Position numbers and translations under genes: made by a program
Notes under the pieces: model-generated
What the model was told of the DNA's origin: nothing
Databases searched by the model: none
Seen by the model: only the letters and a program-made list of their open reading frames with translations
From: Allorhodopirellula heiligendammensis
Lineage (GTDB): Bacteria > Planctomycetota > Planctomycetia > Pirellulales > Pirellulaceae
Direction of reading: 5' to 3'
Assembly (NCBI RefSeq): GCF_007860105.1
Contig: NZ_SJPU01000001.1
Coordinates: forward strand, 1,220,018 to 1,284,017
DNA length: 64,000 bases
In this document: positions 55,982-63,761 of the stretch, piece after piece
How the letters are laid out: every line of letters begins with the position of its first letter
Position numbering within the stretch: the stretch's first letter is position 1

Positions 55982-56974
55982 TCAATCGATTCGATCAAGG
56001 AGCCCTGCGATCGCCGAGTTGGAATAGCGGTACGAGACGATGCGCACGTCGAGACCGTGGTTTCGGTACGTTTGGAACGCTCGTTCAATTGCGTCAATGA
56101 TCCACTGGTCTCGGTTGCCGAAGACGCCTCCGCCGAGCAGCGTGAGATAGACGATTCGGTTGCCGGTTCGGGCAGCGCCGACCACGGCGGCGGCCAGTGT
56201 GGCCTCGTAAGCCGCGTTGAGAACGAGCTGGGCAAACTCGGCCCACTGGTCGGTAGGCTGTCTGCCGTATGCGACAGGTAGCGCCGAACAATACGCTTGC
56301 GAGACGCGGTGGTTCGCTCCTTCGAGCGTGACCTCGGCGTCGAGTTGCAGGCCAATGCGGAGCTGGCCGAGCAGTGCATCTCGCTCGGCTTCGTCAGCGG
56401 CCCGGAGTCTTTCAGAAATCTCGGCGAGTCCATCATCGCTCGGAAAGAGATAGCCGTTCTGCATCGTCCACAGCCGACGGTTGGTATTGCCAAGTTCGCG
56501 TCCGAGGTCAGCGGAACAATCAATTTGTTTGTCAGCAGTTTGACCGATTTGGCCATCGACGTCAGCAAAATAGTTGCGGTAGATCGTGCCAGCACCGCAC
56601 GCGATCGCGCATGCTGGGCCTTGCGTGCTATCGTTCTCGTAGATGCCAACGCCGCGTTCAGGAGTTACGTCGGGTCCGATCATCTCAAGCAGATTGAACT
56701 GCGAAGCGACTTGGAATAATGCACCAGCATTGGCCGGGTCGGCGTGGAGCGATCGAACATCGCCGACGACTTCGCGGACTGTCGAACGCCTTGGTTCGGC
56801 CTCTAAACTCGCAACCCGTTGCCGGAGCTCGGACAACTTAGGTGTCTCGAGTCGGCCAAACGCGAGTTGTCGGCCATCGGGGCAGACTATGTGCTCTCCG
56901 TCAACCGATATCTGTCGGCGAACCCCATCGGGCGATTGCTCGTCGATTCCGGTAAGCTTGGTGAACCATGTCAT
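55982..56974 (-). CDS. Macrodomain-like protein of unknown function
   Basis: A 330-residue protein. The central part (VASQFNLLEMIG...GVGIYENDSTQGPACAIACGAGTIYRNYF) belongs to a conserved family found in bacteria and some eukaryotes that I know only as uncharacterised. The C-terminal part, YLTLLGGGVFGN followed by WIIDAIERAFQTYRNHGLDVRIVSY, has the Gly-rich loop and beta-alpha-beta order of macrodomains, which bind ADP-ribose. The first 70 residues contain a short coiled coil (LSELRQRVASLEAEP). A role in ADP-ribose chemistry is inference. A PARG fragment 3.5 kb away and two toxin-antitoxin pairs nearby fit a conflict-related region. Confidence 0.55.
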   Translation of the reverse strand: MTWFTKLTGIDEQSPDGVRRQISVDGEHIVCPDGRQLAFGRLETPKLSELRQRVASLEAEPRRSTVREVVGDVRSLHADPANAGALFQVASQFNLLEMIGPDVTPERGVGIYENDSTQGPACAIACGAGTIYRNYFADVDGQIGQTADKQIDCSADLGRELGNTNRRLWTMQNGYLFPSDDGLAEISERLRAADEAERDALLGQLRIGLQLDAEVTLEGANHRVSQAYCSALPVAYGRQPTDQWAEFAQLVLNAAYEATLAAAVVGAARTGNRIVYLTLLGGGVFGNRDQWIIDAIERAFQTYRNHGLDVRIVSYRYSNSAIAGLLDRID

Positions 56975-57347
56975 CCGTTTGTCCTGATATCGTGTGCTTG
57001 CAATTCATCATCTTACCTCTTTCAAGCAAGATCTTCGATTGAACATCCCAACCATCTTTTCACATCCGTCCAGACCCACGCCCTGCAATCGGACATACTG
57101 GGTGGTCGGCGATCTTTTGCTTGCCGGTGCATATCCAGCTCGCCCCGATCCTTGAAGACCTCGGGCGCACGCTTCCGTTGGATGAGCCGATTTTTCGCTA
57201 CGCGCAGCCGATACCGGGTACAGGAGCGACAGGCCCCCTGGTTCGTCGTAAGCTAAGGGCGTCATTGACTGTCGTAGCAGCGAATTTGCGTTTTTCAGCG
57301 AAGCACACCATGAAGGCGCAGTTCAAGGCAAGACGGAGTAACCATCC

Positions 57348-57950
57348 ATGAGCGATTACCAGTACATCTATTTTTCCGCTGTCGACGAACCGCTCGATGA
57401 CAAGCAGCTCGAGTACATGCGACACCAGTCAACACGGGCAGAGGCGACGCGTTGGCAATCCACGAATGAGTACCACTACGGTGACTTCCACGGCAACTCG
57501 CTGGAAATGATGCGGCGTGTTCTGGAAGATGACGCAGCGGCCGTGCGTGCCGAATCCCTCGCCGCCATGAGAAACAAATCGGATCAGTCCACTTGGCCGG
57601 CCAATCCCGGCTCTCGCACGCTCGAAGAACTCCGGGAGTTAGCAAGTGTAAAAGCAGACCAACGCAAGAAGCGGGAGCTAACCAGCGAGAAACGCAAACT
57701 CGAAAGACGAATTGCCAAAATGCGCAAACATCCCGCGGCAGCGACCTCGGATGCCGAGAAGCTAATCCAATCCCGTTCGACAGAGAACTACACCAAAGCC
57801 GCCAAGATGCTCGCCGAACTCCGCGAAGCGGTTGGCGGCGACGAAGGATCACGAATGGCAGACCAAGCCGCCCGGAGAATCGCGAAAAAGTATCCAACGC
57901 TCAGCTATGCCAAGCGAGCGTTCAAAGAACAAGGACTGAATTACCGATGA
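57348..57950 (+). CDS. Internally deleted member of a conserved two-gene family (upstream partner)
   Basis: A 200-residue protein. The first 55 residues (YQYIYFSAVDEPLDDKQ, STRAEATRW, EYHYGDFHGNSLEMMRR) match the start of a widespread uncharacterised family. From about residue 88 (SRTLEELRELASVKADQRKKRE ..., RRIAKMR, YTKAAKMLAELREA) it matches the helical C-terminus of the same family. Full-length members, as I remember them, are about 400 residues and continue after GDF.G with a segment containing LANWGT, which is missing here. The frame is intact, so an in-frame deletion of roughly 200 residues is the simplest reading. It overlaps the next gene by 4 nt (ATGA), the usual partner. Confidence 0.65.
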   Translation: MSDYQYIYFSAVDEPLDDKQLEYMRHQSTRAEATRWQSTNEYHYGDFHGNSLEMMRRVLEDDAAAVRAESLAAMRNKSDQSTWPANPGSRTLEELRELASVKADQRKKRELTSEKRKLERRIAKMRKHPAAATSDAEKLIQSRSTENYTKAAKMLAELREAVGGDEGSRMADQAARRIAKKYPTLSYAKRAFKEQGLNYR

Positions 57951-58516
57951 CACGCCGCGCAAAACCAACCAAGAAATTCCGCAAAGACGATCTGTCGCCC
58001 AGCGAACTGATTCGATCGGCGCTCAGCAAATGCAAGAAGGCAGAGCTGATTGATTTCCTGGTAGAGTTCTCGAAACAACATCTCGAAGTTCAACGTGAGC
58101 TGGAAGCACGCCTGAATGTGGAAAAACCAGTCTCACTCGTTGTTAATGACATTGAGACGGCGATCGCTCTGGCGACAGATTTCGACGAACGACGAATGAA
58201 CTATAACTTCGACTACGATCACGAGTCTTACGAAGCTGTCGAAAAGGGGCTTAAGAAGCTGATCGAGCACGGAGAGCTGGAAGAAGCCAAGCGGCTTTCG
58301 CTCGAGTTGATGAAACGAGGCAGCTATCAGGTCGCATGCAGCGACGAGGGCTTGATGAGCTACGAGATTGAAGACTGCTTGAAGCCAGTCATCAAAGCTG
58401 TCAAACGAGCCGGAGGTAAACAGGCAAAGCAGTGGGCTGCCGAAATGATCCGAGCCGATGAAGTGGGCTTCATCGGCGATGCCGAATTTGGCAAGTTGGC
58501 GGGACTGAAATCGTGA
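57947..58516 (+). CDS. Conserved protein of unknown function (downstream partner of 57348-57950)
   Basis: A 189-residue protein of intact length for its family: SELIRSALSKCKKAELIDFLVEF, TAIALATDFDERRMNYNFDYD, YEAVEKGLKKLIEHGELEEAKRLSLELM and GSYQVACSDEGLMSYEIEDCLKPVIKA. It is helical and has no catalytic motif. In other bacteria a gene of this type follows the family of the upstream gene, as here. The ATG at 57947 overlaps the stop of that gene (ATGA). It is followed by another 4-nt overlap (GTGA), so three genes form one coupled unit. The role is unknown. Confidence 0.75.
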   Translation: MTRRAKPTKKFRKDDLSPSELIRSALSKCKKAELIDFLVEFSKQHLEVQRELEARLNVEKPVSLVVNDIETAIALATDFDERRMNYNFDYDHESYEAVEKGLKKLIEHGELEEAKRLSLELMKRGSYQVACSDEGLMSYEIEDCLKPVIKAVKRAGGKQAKQWAAEMIRADEVGFIGDAEFGKLAGLKS

Positions 58517-58857
58517 AAATTGCTTATCCAACCTGGATGACCAAGTGTGACCCAGCTGAAATCAAAGAAGCCTACGAGGAGGCAACCGTTGACTGTTACG
58601 GCGACGAACAAGCATCGGGCTTGGTGGACATGGCCATTCAAGAACTCGCCGTTCACTTTCCCGCCATTGTGTTGGGGCAGCGAGTCGAAGTTGTCGGTGC
58701 AAGTCCCGCCAGGAATGCCGCTTGGGGCGTTGATTTGATTGTAGAGACCGGCAAGAAGCAATTTGCAATCTCCGCCTCATCAGTCGAACTTCGTGAGCCC
58801 TTTCCGGTAGGTCATCTCTATCTCGCTGCGTTGCTGGTTTGGCACTCCAAAATGTGA
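58513..58857 (+). CDS. Small hypothetical protein, third gene of the coupled unit
   Basis: A 114-residue protein starting at GTG 58513, overlapping the previous stop by 4 nt (GTGA). It begins MKIAYPTWMTKCDPAEIKEAYEEA and has a hydrophobic stretch LYLAALLVW at the end. I recognise no family. The tight coupling is the main reason to call it. Coding character (codon use, no long low-complexity stretch) fits its neighbours. Confidence 0.6.
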   Translation: MKIAYPTWMTKCDPAEIKEAYEEATVDCYGDEQASGLVDMAIQELAVHFPAIVLGQRVEVVGASPARNAAWGVDLIVETGKKQFAISASSVELREPFPVGHLYLAALLVWHSKM

Positions 58858-58893
58858 CAGCCGAACAATCGCAAACGAGCTTGGGACGCGGAC

Positions 58894-59463
58894 TCAAATC
58901 AGCTGTATGGAATGCTTCAGCTCGCTGACGGTTTGCGTCAGTCCCTGTTCACCGAGACAGCCAAGGTATTCTTCTGGCGATCTCGGCGGATTCTTCAGTC
59001 TTGCACGAGTTTGTTTAACAGCGGTCAGTACCACGCTCGGAGCCAAATCCAATTGGCTGAGAAGGAACGAGTCTGGGTGGATCGCTTCAATCCCGTACGT
59101 ACTCAAAGTGTCGTCGGGAAAGTCTTTCAAGTTGTAGGTCACGATTGCATCGGCTCCGCACCGGATCGCCGCAGCCAGAACATGCCGATCATCGGGATCA
59201 GGTAGCTCAAGAGCGTCGATCAACGGTTCGAAGCCAGTCACCAGCGCATCGAGCACGTGCGAGTCCATCAACTCACGAGTGCGAGACAGTTGCTCTGCCG
59301 TCAGATCAGCACGGACTTTCAGAACGCTTCGAGTCCATTCATCGTGGATCATCGACGACCAACGAGCCCGAAACAGCCCCGTCATTGCGAGCTGCATCAG
59401 CAGGTCACGAAGCGGTGCCGGAAACAGGACGCAAGCGTCGTAAACAACCGTGAAGTGACTCAA
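58894..59463 (-). CDS. PIN-domain ribonuclease toxin (VapC-like)
   Basis: A 189-residue protein with the PIN fold. The acidic residues that bind metal are in VVYDACVLFP (D9), HDEWTRS (E42), LPDPDDRHVLAAAI (D91/D92) and TYNLKDFP (N111, D114). Such toxins cleave RNA, often tRNA or rRNA. The gene follows the antitoxin by 3 nt. It is longer than classic VapC (about 130 residues), with an extra helical C-terminus (SPEEYLGCLGEQGLTQTVSEL) seen in the group paired with excisionase-type antitoxins. Confidence 0.87.
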   Translation of the reverse strand: MSHFTVVYDACVLFPAPLRDLLMQLAMTGLFRARWSSMIHDEWTRSVLKVRADLTAEQLSRTRELMDSHVLDALVTGFEPLIDALELPDPDDRHVLAAAIRCGADAIVTYNLKDFPDDTLSTYGIEAIHPDSFLLSQLDLAPSVVLTAVKQTRARLKNPPRSPEEYLGCLGEQGLTQTVSELKHSIQLI

Positions 59464-59466
59464 GGC

Positions 59467-59937
59467 TCAATAACCCATATCGAGCTCTTGCGCCTGAGCC
59501 GCCAATTCATCAAGTGCTTCATGACGCTTGCGGTCCTCCGACTGTTTGTACTCCATCAGGTCCTTCAGCAGCACACGTCGGTGGGTGCCAACTTTGCGAA
59601 ACGGAAGCTCGCCCTTTTCAAGCTGCTCCACCAGAAACGGCCGCGACACACCGAGCAAATCCGAAGCCTGTTGCGTCGTCAATTCGGCATGCACCGGGAA
59701 CATCGTCACCGCGTTTCCCTTGGCGAATTCGGTCAGCAAGGCGCCAAGAAGCTGCAGCGCCGACGAAGGAATCTGAATCTCGGTTTCCTTTTTTCCTAGC
59801 GTGGCAACCAATCGAAAGGTGGCTTCGCTTTCGTGGGCGACTAGATCCGCGATAGCGCGACTAGACGCTTTCGCCAACTCCGCATCGCTGGGCGTTGGTG
59901 AGAGCGTACTCGGTAGATCGGAAAGTGCTGCGTTCAT
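59467..59937 (-). CDS. Excisionase-type HTH antitoxin paired with the PIN toxin
   Basis: A 156-residue protein. The DNA-binding helix-turn-helix lies at 86-130 (LTTQQASDLLGVSRPFLVEQLEKGELPFRKVGTHRR, split at FLVEQ; then RVLLKDLMEYK). The following helix (DRKRHEALDELAAQAQELDMGY, split at LAAQ) is the likely toxin-binding part. I start it at the ATG 59937; the frame is open to 60012, but the residues there are hydrophobic and unlike the family. It precedes the toxin by 3 nt and should repress the operon from the 59938-60010 region. Confidence 0.85.
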   Translation of the reverse strand: MNAALSDLPSTLSPTPSDAELAKASSRAIADLVAHESEATFRLVATLGKKETEIQIPSSALQLLGALLTEFAKGNAVTMFPVHAELTTQQASDLLGVSRPFLVEQLEKGELPFRKVGTHRRVLLKDLMEYKQSEDRKRHEALDELAAQAQELDMGY

Positions 59938-60073
59938 GATTTGGTCTCCACCTCTAGTGTATCGGCCAAACGCAATAAAGCAAATAAACAAAACAAACGA
60001 AATCGATCCCAACTACGAAACGCGGGTCTCTAAATCGCGTTTTCGTCGCATTTCCCAGGTTTTATGACGATTG

Positions 60074-60360
60074 TCTGTTAACCCCGCTGTTAACCGAGCC
60101 AACCCCGATTTGAGCTGAATTTCAAAACGCGAAAACTCTCGCGAACCAGTTAACGCCCGCCGGTCCAACATGATCCGCGGGCGTTTCTCGTTTCCGCCCC
60201 GTTTTTCGCGGTCTTTCGCCACCGCGGCGCCCAAACCCAAAGTTCTATCTTTCGCCGAGAGAGTCCGGGCCGCCGAATCCAACCACCCTGGTTCGCCCCG
60301 CAGCCCAGAGACAACCACGAGAACTCTCTGAGTCTCTGTTTGACATGTTGGTCTCGGTTT
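60074..60360 (+). repeat. Dispersed repeat, copy C
   Basis: GTTAACCCCGCTG, AGCCAACCCCGATTTGAGCT, then the hairpin AACGCCCGC/GCGGGCGTT at 60152-60185, GTTTCTCGTTTC, CCCCGTTTTTCGCGG and, farther on, AACTCTCTGAGTCTCTG. It is closest to copy B in its left part and to both in the hairpin. It lies about 140 nt upstream of the PIN/HTH antitoxin start and marks the right end of the 38.5-60 kb stretch. Confidence 0.7.
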
Positions 60361-60461
60361 ACACGTCGGGCGTGTTTCGCGACGTTTCTTAGCTTGGCGA
60401 ACGCTCGCTCCAGGGCCAAAAAGACTTCGCAAAATGGTCGAAGGAACCGGCGGTTGTCCAA

Positions 60462-60728
60462 CTAATTGGTGGCGGCAAAGATCACGTGCCCAAACGCTCC
60501 GGTAAGTTGGCCTTCCATGGTGGCTCGGAAATCGATCGCCGCTTGTTTTGGGTCGTTGGTGAATGCACCACATCCTAAGTCGCCTAGAACCAGCGATTCG
60601 TAATCCGAGGCCTGGGCAATCGCCAGTAATTGATGAATCCGGTTGCGTAGATTTGGTTCGGCATCGAGACGCCCGATTGCCGGTGCGTAATGCGCAGCAC
60701 AGGTTGCCACTCGTCGAGCGAGGTCCAT
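60462..60728 (-). pseudogene. C-terminal fragment of a bacterial PARG-type (TIGR02452/DUF2263-like) protein
   Basis: The reading frame gives LRNRIHQLLAIAQASDYESLVLGDLGCGAFTNDPKQ (split at LLAIAQ) and AFGHVIFAATN, the conserved end of microbial poly(ADP-ribose) glycohydrolase-type proteins, where the usual form is LVLGAWGCGVFGNDP. The catalytic Gly-rich loop and Glu pair, which lie in the first two thirds, are absent. About 85 of some 270 residues remain. The frame runs on to 60815 with unrelated sequence. A decayed gene is most likely. Confidence 0.7.
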
Positions 60729-60847
60729 TGGCGGAGGAGAGAAACTTTCGGTTGAGGTCGTTGAACGGGACGTCTGTTTGCTATGCAGCACCGGGGGACG
60801 GCAGCGGATCCCCAAGCTAAGACTAGGCGAACTGGCTGGAGCTATTG

Positions 60848-61000
60848 TCAGCGTTCTAATCTAGATAGCTCGTCCGAGATGCCCATGTAACCAACTCGTT
60901 CCATTTTGTCGATCAATTCAAGGCATCGCACTTTCATGTTCTCACTCTTCGTTTGCTCATATTGTCGGACGACAAGTTTGGAGATAGAGCGAGCAATCAT
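60848..61000 (-). pseudogene. Possible C-terminal relic of a large NTPase-type protein
   Basis: The frame from 61000 reads IARSISKLVVRQYEQTKSENM then KVRCLELIDKMERVGYMGIS and DELSRLER (first block split at VVRQ). This resembles the last 50 residues of large NTPase proteins, including some defence-type ones, that end in VR.RCLDLID+M...G..G+...L...DR. Nothing else of such a gene remains. The assignment rests on memory of a weak pattern. Confidence 0.3.
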
Positions 61001-61197
61001 TGACCCGTGGTAGGCGATGTGGGTACGTCCACCGCGACGACTTCGCGCTTGACCGGGTCTACGGAGGCAACTTTCTAGAACGGATCCCAACTCATTGGCC
61101 CGATGTGGCTTCTACGATGATTCACCCGCCATCGCCCCTCGGACTTCCAGTTTTTGCTCATTCGGGCGATTGGCGGATTTAGTCGATCTTTCGTTGT

Positions 61198-61455
61198 TCA
61201 CTCATGAGCCGACGGACATTCCGCGGACTTGGTGGCGTTCATTTCGATGAAGCCTTTCCATTGGTCCGGGACGTCGTCTTCGTAGAAGATCGCTTCCTCG
61301 GGGCATTCCGGGACACAGGCTCCGCAGTCGATGCACTCGTCAGGGTCGATGTAGACCATAGACTCGTCTTCGTGAAAGCATTCGACCGGGCAAACCGGCA
61401 AGCAAGCTTTGTCTTTGCACCCAATGCAGGGCTGAGTCACAACCATTGCCATCAT
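61198..61455 (-). CDS. 7Fe-type ferredoxin (FdxA-like)
   Basis: An 85-residue electron carrier. Two cluster motifs are seen: C10-I-G-C13...C18-x3-C22-P-V-E-C26, and C41-I-D-C44-x2-C47-x3-C51-P. The CPVECFHE and CIDCGACVPECP wording is that of FdxA-type proteins with one 3Fe-4S and one 4Fe-4S cluster. The start could also be Met4 (MVVTQP). It is transcribed away from the fusion kinase gene; the REP-like element 4 lies between them. The redox partner is unknown. Confidence 0.9.
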   Translation of the reverse strand: MMAMVVTQPCIGCKDKACLPVCPVECFHEDESMVYIDPDECIDCGACVPECPEEAIFYEDDVPDQWKGFIEMNATKSAECPSAHE

Positions 61456-61478
61456 TTAGTCCTTAGCTGTTAGTCTGT

Positions 61479-61535
61479 AAGTGACGAGGTTACGATGCCC
61501 TCGTTCGTAGAATCTGGACTCGTTACCTCGTCCAC
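61479..61535. repeat. Degenerate REP-like element 4
   Basis: AAGTGACGAGGTTACGATGC near the left end and GGACTCGTTACCTCG plus TCCAC at the right end are the arms of the same palindrome family found around the RAYT gene 20 kb away. The arms have drifted. It lies between the ferredoxin gene and the sigma-kinase fusion, ending 21 nt before the TTG start of the latter. Confidence 0.55.
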
Positions 61536-61556
61536 AAAGGAAGTGAGAATGCGAAT

Positions 61557-62996
61557 TTGAAACCGGACAGCGGCCTAGACGAAAATTCAAACAAAGCGGA
61601 AGCAATCACCAATCGTCCCGATGACTGGCTGCTGCGCGAGTGGAAAGCGGGAAATGAACAAGCCGCCGAAGTGTTCGCGAATCGATATACAATCCGATTG
61701 GTCGCTCTGGTCGCCAATCGACTGAATCGCCGATACCGGTCTTCAGTTGATCCAGAAGAAGTGGTTCACTCCGCGTTGGGAAGTTTTTTCAACGCCGCGA
61801 GGCACAGCCGCATCGAAGTCAGCGGCAGCGTCTCGCTGTGGCGACTGTTGGCAACGTTTGTTCGTCGCAAAATGGCTCGCTCCATTGAACGGCAATCGGC
61901 CGCTAAGCGAGGTGGAGATTACGAGAGGCTTTCCCTTGACGATGTCGGACGGCTTGCCATCGTCGAGGATGCGACAACGTCCGAAGACGAAGTTAGTGAG
62001 GTCGTCGCGTTGGTAAAGGCCGAGCTGCCCGAGGAACTCTTTGCCATTGTTGAGGGACTGCTCGCCGGCCAGACGCAGCGTGAGCTAGCCAATTCGCTGG
62101 GGATCGACGAGCGAACCGTTCGGCGTCGCTTGTCACGAGTTCGCGAGCACCTCGGCTTTACGGCCCCAGACGCTGGGATGAACGCACACGCGGCAAGCAG
62201 TCCGCCGAAGTTGCCACGAGTGGAATACAACGACTTCGTGCTCGGTAAATTGATTGGCAGCGGTGGATTCGGAAAGGTCTATCGAGCCGGCATGCAAACG
62301 AGTGGCGAAACCGTCGCCGTCAAATTTCTTCGCAAAGCGTTCTGGCAGAACCAGGACGCGCGACGATCGTTCTTACGCGAGATCGACCTTGCCTCGCAGA
62401 TCGATCATCCGGGTGTGATCCGGTACCTCGGTTACGGCGAATCACCGCACGGCGGCCCCTACTTGTTAAGTGAGTGGATTGATGGTCAATCGATCGATGC
62501 GATTTCGGGTCCCACAATCGAGCAATTCCGAGGCTGGCTACTGCAAATCTGCCAAGCACTCGATGCAGTCCACCAAGCCGGGCTCGTTCACGGCGACTTG
62601 ACTCCCACCAATATTCTCGTCGATCGAGATAATCGCATCACCATCACCGACTTCGGTTTCTCTCAAGCGACCGTCCCGGAGGCGACTTCAATTCTCGGCG
62701 GCACGCTTGGTTTCGCCGCGCCGGAACAAATTGATTCATCGTTTGGCACGGTCAGCCCCAAGACAGACATTTACGCTGTCGGCGGATTGGTTCACTGGTT
62801 CATCTATCGCACGCCTCCTAACGCCGGTCGCCATCTCGGCGAGATCGTTGAGAAGACGCTGGCCAACCGTAAGGAAGATGCCTTGAGATTCGCAGAGTGT
62901 CCGGCGACTTTCCGAGCCATCTTGGCGGCGACACTGAACCCGTCGCCAGTCGAGCGAATCGAGAGCGTCAGCAAGCTGATCCGTCTGCTGAGCTAA
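61557..62996 (+). CDS. ECF sigma factor fused to a Ser/Thr protein kinase
   Basis: A 479-residue single chain. Residues 24-110 are a sigma-2-like region (EWKAGNEQAAEVFANRY, SSVDPEEVVHSALGSFF, LWRLLATFVRRKMARSIER), and 145-200 are sigma-4 with the helix-turn-helix TQRELANSLGIDERTVRRRL. A linker leads to a kinase domain (226-479): P-loop GSGGFG (234-239), VAVK (K256), HGDLTPTN (345-352), DFG (365-367), FAAPE (387-390). The catalytic loop is unusual: HRDLKPxN has become HGDLTPTN, so the Arg and the Lys are lost, though Asp and Asn remain. The start is TTG at 61557 with AAGGAAG 14 nt before. In planctomycetes ECF factors and kinases are often neighbours; here they are one protein. Confidence 0.9.
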   Translation: MKPDSGLDENSNKAEAITNRPDDWLLREWKAGNEQAAEVFANRYTIRLVALVANRLNRRYRSSVDPEEVVHSALGSFFNAARHSRIEVSGSVSLWRLLATFVRRKMARSIERQSAAKRGGDYERLSLDDVGRLAIVEDATTSEDEVSEVVALVKAELPEELFAIVEGLLAGQTQRELANSLGIDERTVRRRLSRVREHLGFTAPDAGMNAHAASSPPKLPRVEYNDFVLGKLIGSGGFGKVYRAGMQTSGETVAVKFLRKAFWQNQDARRSFLREIDLASQIDHPGVIRYLGYGESPHGGPYLLSEWIDGQSIDAISGPTIEQFRGWLLQICQALDAVHQAGLVHGDLTPTNILVDRDNRITITDFGFSQATVPEATSILGGTLGFAAPEQIDSSFGTVSPKTDIYAVGGLVHWFIYRTPPNAGRHLGEIVEKTLANRKEDALRFAECPATFRAILAATLNPSPVERIESVSKLIRLLS

Positions 62997-63013
62997 ACCG
63001 CTGTGTCATCAAC

Positions 63014-63026
63014 CATGGGGCCCATG
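63014..63026. promoter_or_regulatory. Short dyad between the fusion gene and the next genes
   Basis: CATGGG-G-CCCATG, a perfect 6-bp dyad with a one-base centre, 18 nt after the kinase stop. The centre is too short for an RNA hairpin of full length, so an operator is more likely than a terminator. GATACAATC just after it could be a -10 element. Confidence 0.35.
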
Positions 63027-63174
63027 ATACAATCGTCATTTAGCGAGGGTCCAATGCGAACCTCTTTCGGACGCTGTTAATCAATGGAATGAAGACTCGT
63101 AAAGCGAGTCATGACGCTTGGAATGTTGGGGACATTCTGTGCCGACTTCTTGATGCAACTCGAAAGATCTCATT

Positions 63175-63519
63175 TTGAACAAACTGAACGTGCTGTTTTT
63201 GTACGGCAAAAAGCAATGGCGCAGTCTGACGGCCGAAGCCATTAACCGCAGTGACGATCGGATTTCGGTTCGATCCCGCGGCACGGCGCGTGGGGCAACG
63301 CAAACCACTCGGGCGAGCGACATTGTTTGGGCGGAAGTGATGTTGGTAATGGAAGGCAAATGTCGGCAGCGGATCTTGGCCGACCATCCCAGTGAGTCGA
63401 TGTTCAATTCGGTGCATGTGTTAGACATTTCTGACGACTATCAGTTCATGGATGACGAGTTGGTGGGGTTGGTCAAGTCGGCTGCCGAGCCGATCATCGC
63501 CGCGTTGGTTCGGAGCTAA
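63175..63519 (+). CDS. Small protein-tyrosine-phosphatase homologue lacking the catalytic Cys
   Basis: A 114-residue protein of the COG4551-type predicted phosphatase family: QWRSLTAEAINR, RSRGTARGATQTTRASDIVWAEVMLVME (split at ATQT), and HVLDISDDYQFMDDELVGLV. Active members have a C-X5-R loop (CSxNQWRSPTAE) where Cys is the nucleophile. Here residue 10 is Tyr (LFLYGKKQWRS), while the Arg (R16) and the rest of the fold are kept. It should therefore be a pseudo-enzyme, perhaps binding phosphate or a phospho-partner, or a decaying gene. The start is TTG at 63175. A small gene follows 5 nt later. Confidence 0.75.
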   Translation: MNKLNVLFLYGKKQWRSLTAEAINRSDDRISVRSRGTARGATQTTRASDIVWAEVMLVMEGKCRQRILADHPSESMFNSVHVLDISDDYQFMDDELVGLVKSAAEPIIAALVRS

Positions 63520-63524
63520 AAGCA

Positions 63525-63761
63525 GTGTCAGATCGAAATCAATCACCAGTCGGCGACTCTATCCGCCTACTTTTTGTCCTCAACTGCGATTTGGCGAGAC
63601 GAGAGCGGGCGATTGCAGCGGATATTATTGACCGAGATTCTACCGCGACCGTCATCGAGCGAGTTATCGCTACAAATCCGGTCGATAGGATTGAACGTAT
63701 GGACGAGTTTGGGGCCGCTTGGTTTAAGGTCGAGTTCGACGAGTCGGATGGGATACACTAA
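63525..63761 (+). CDS. Small hypothetical protein
   Basis: A 78-residue open frame from GTG 63525, 5 nt after the phosphatase homologue and so probably co-translated. It begins SDRNQSPVGDSIRLLFVLN and is rich in Asp, Arg and Ile. I recognise no domain. A chance frame cannot be excluded. Confidence 0.4.
   Translation: MSDRNQSPVGDSIRLLFVLNCDLARRERAIAADIIDRDSTATVIERVIATNPVDRIERMDEFGAAWFKVEFDESDGIH

Noticed and set aside
57295..57897. 200-codon minus-strand frame opposite the internally deleted gene
   Set aside because: It is the complement of a coding frame with recognisable family sequence.
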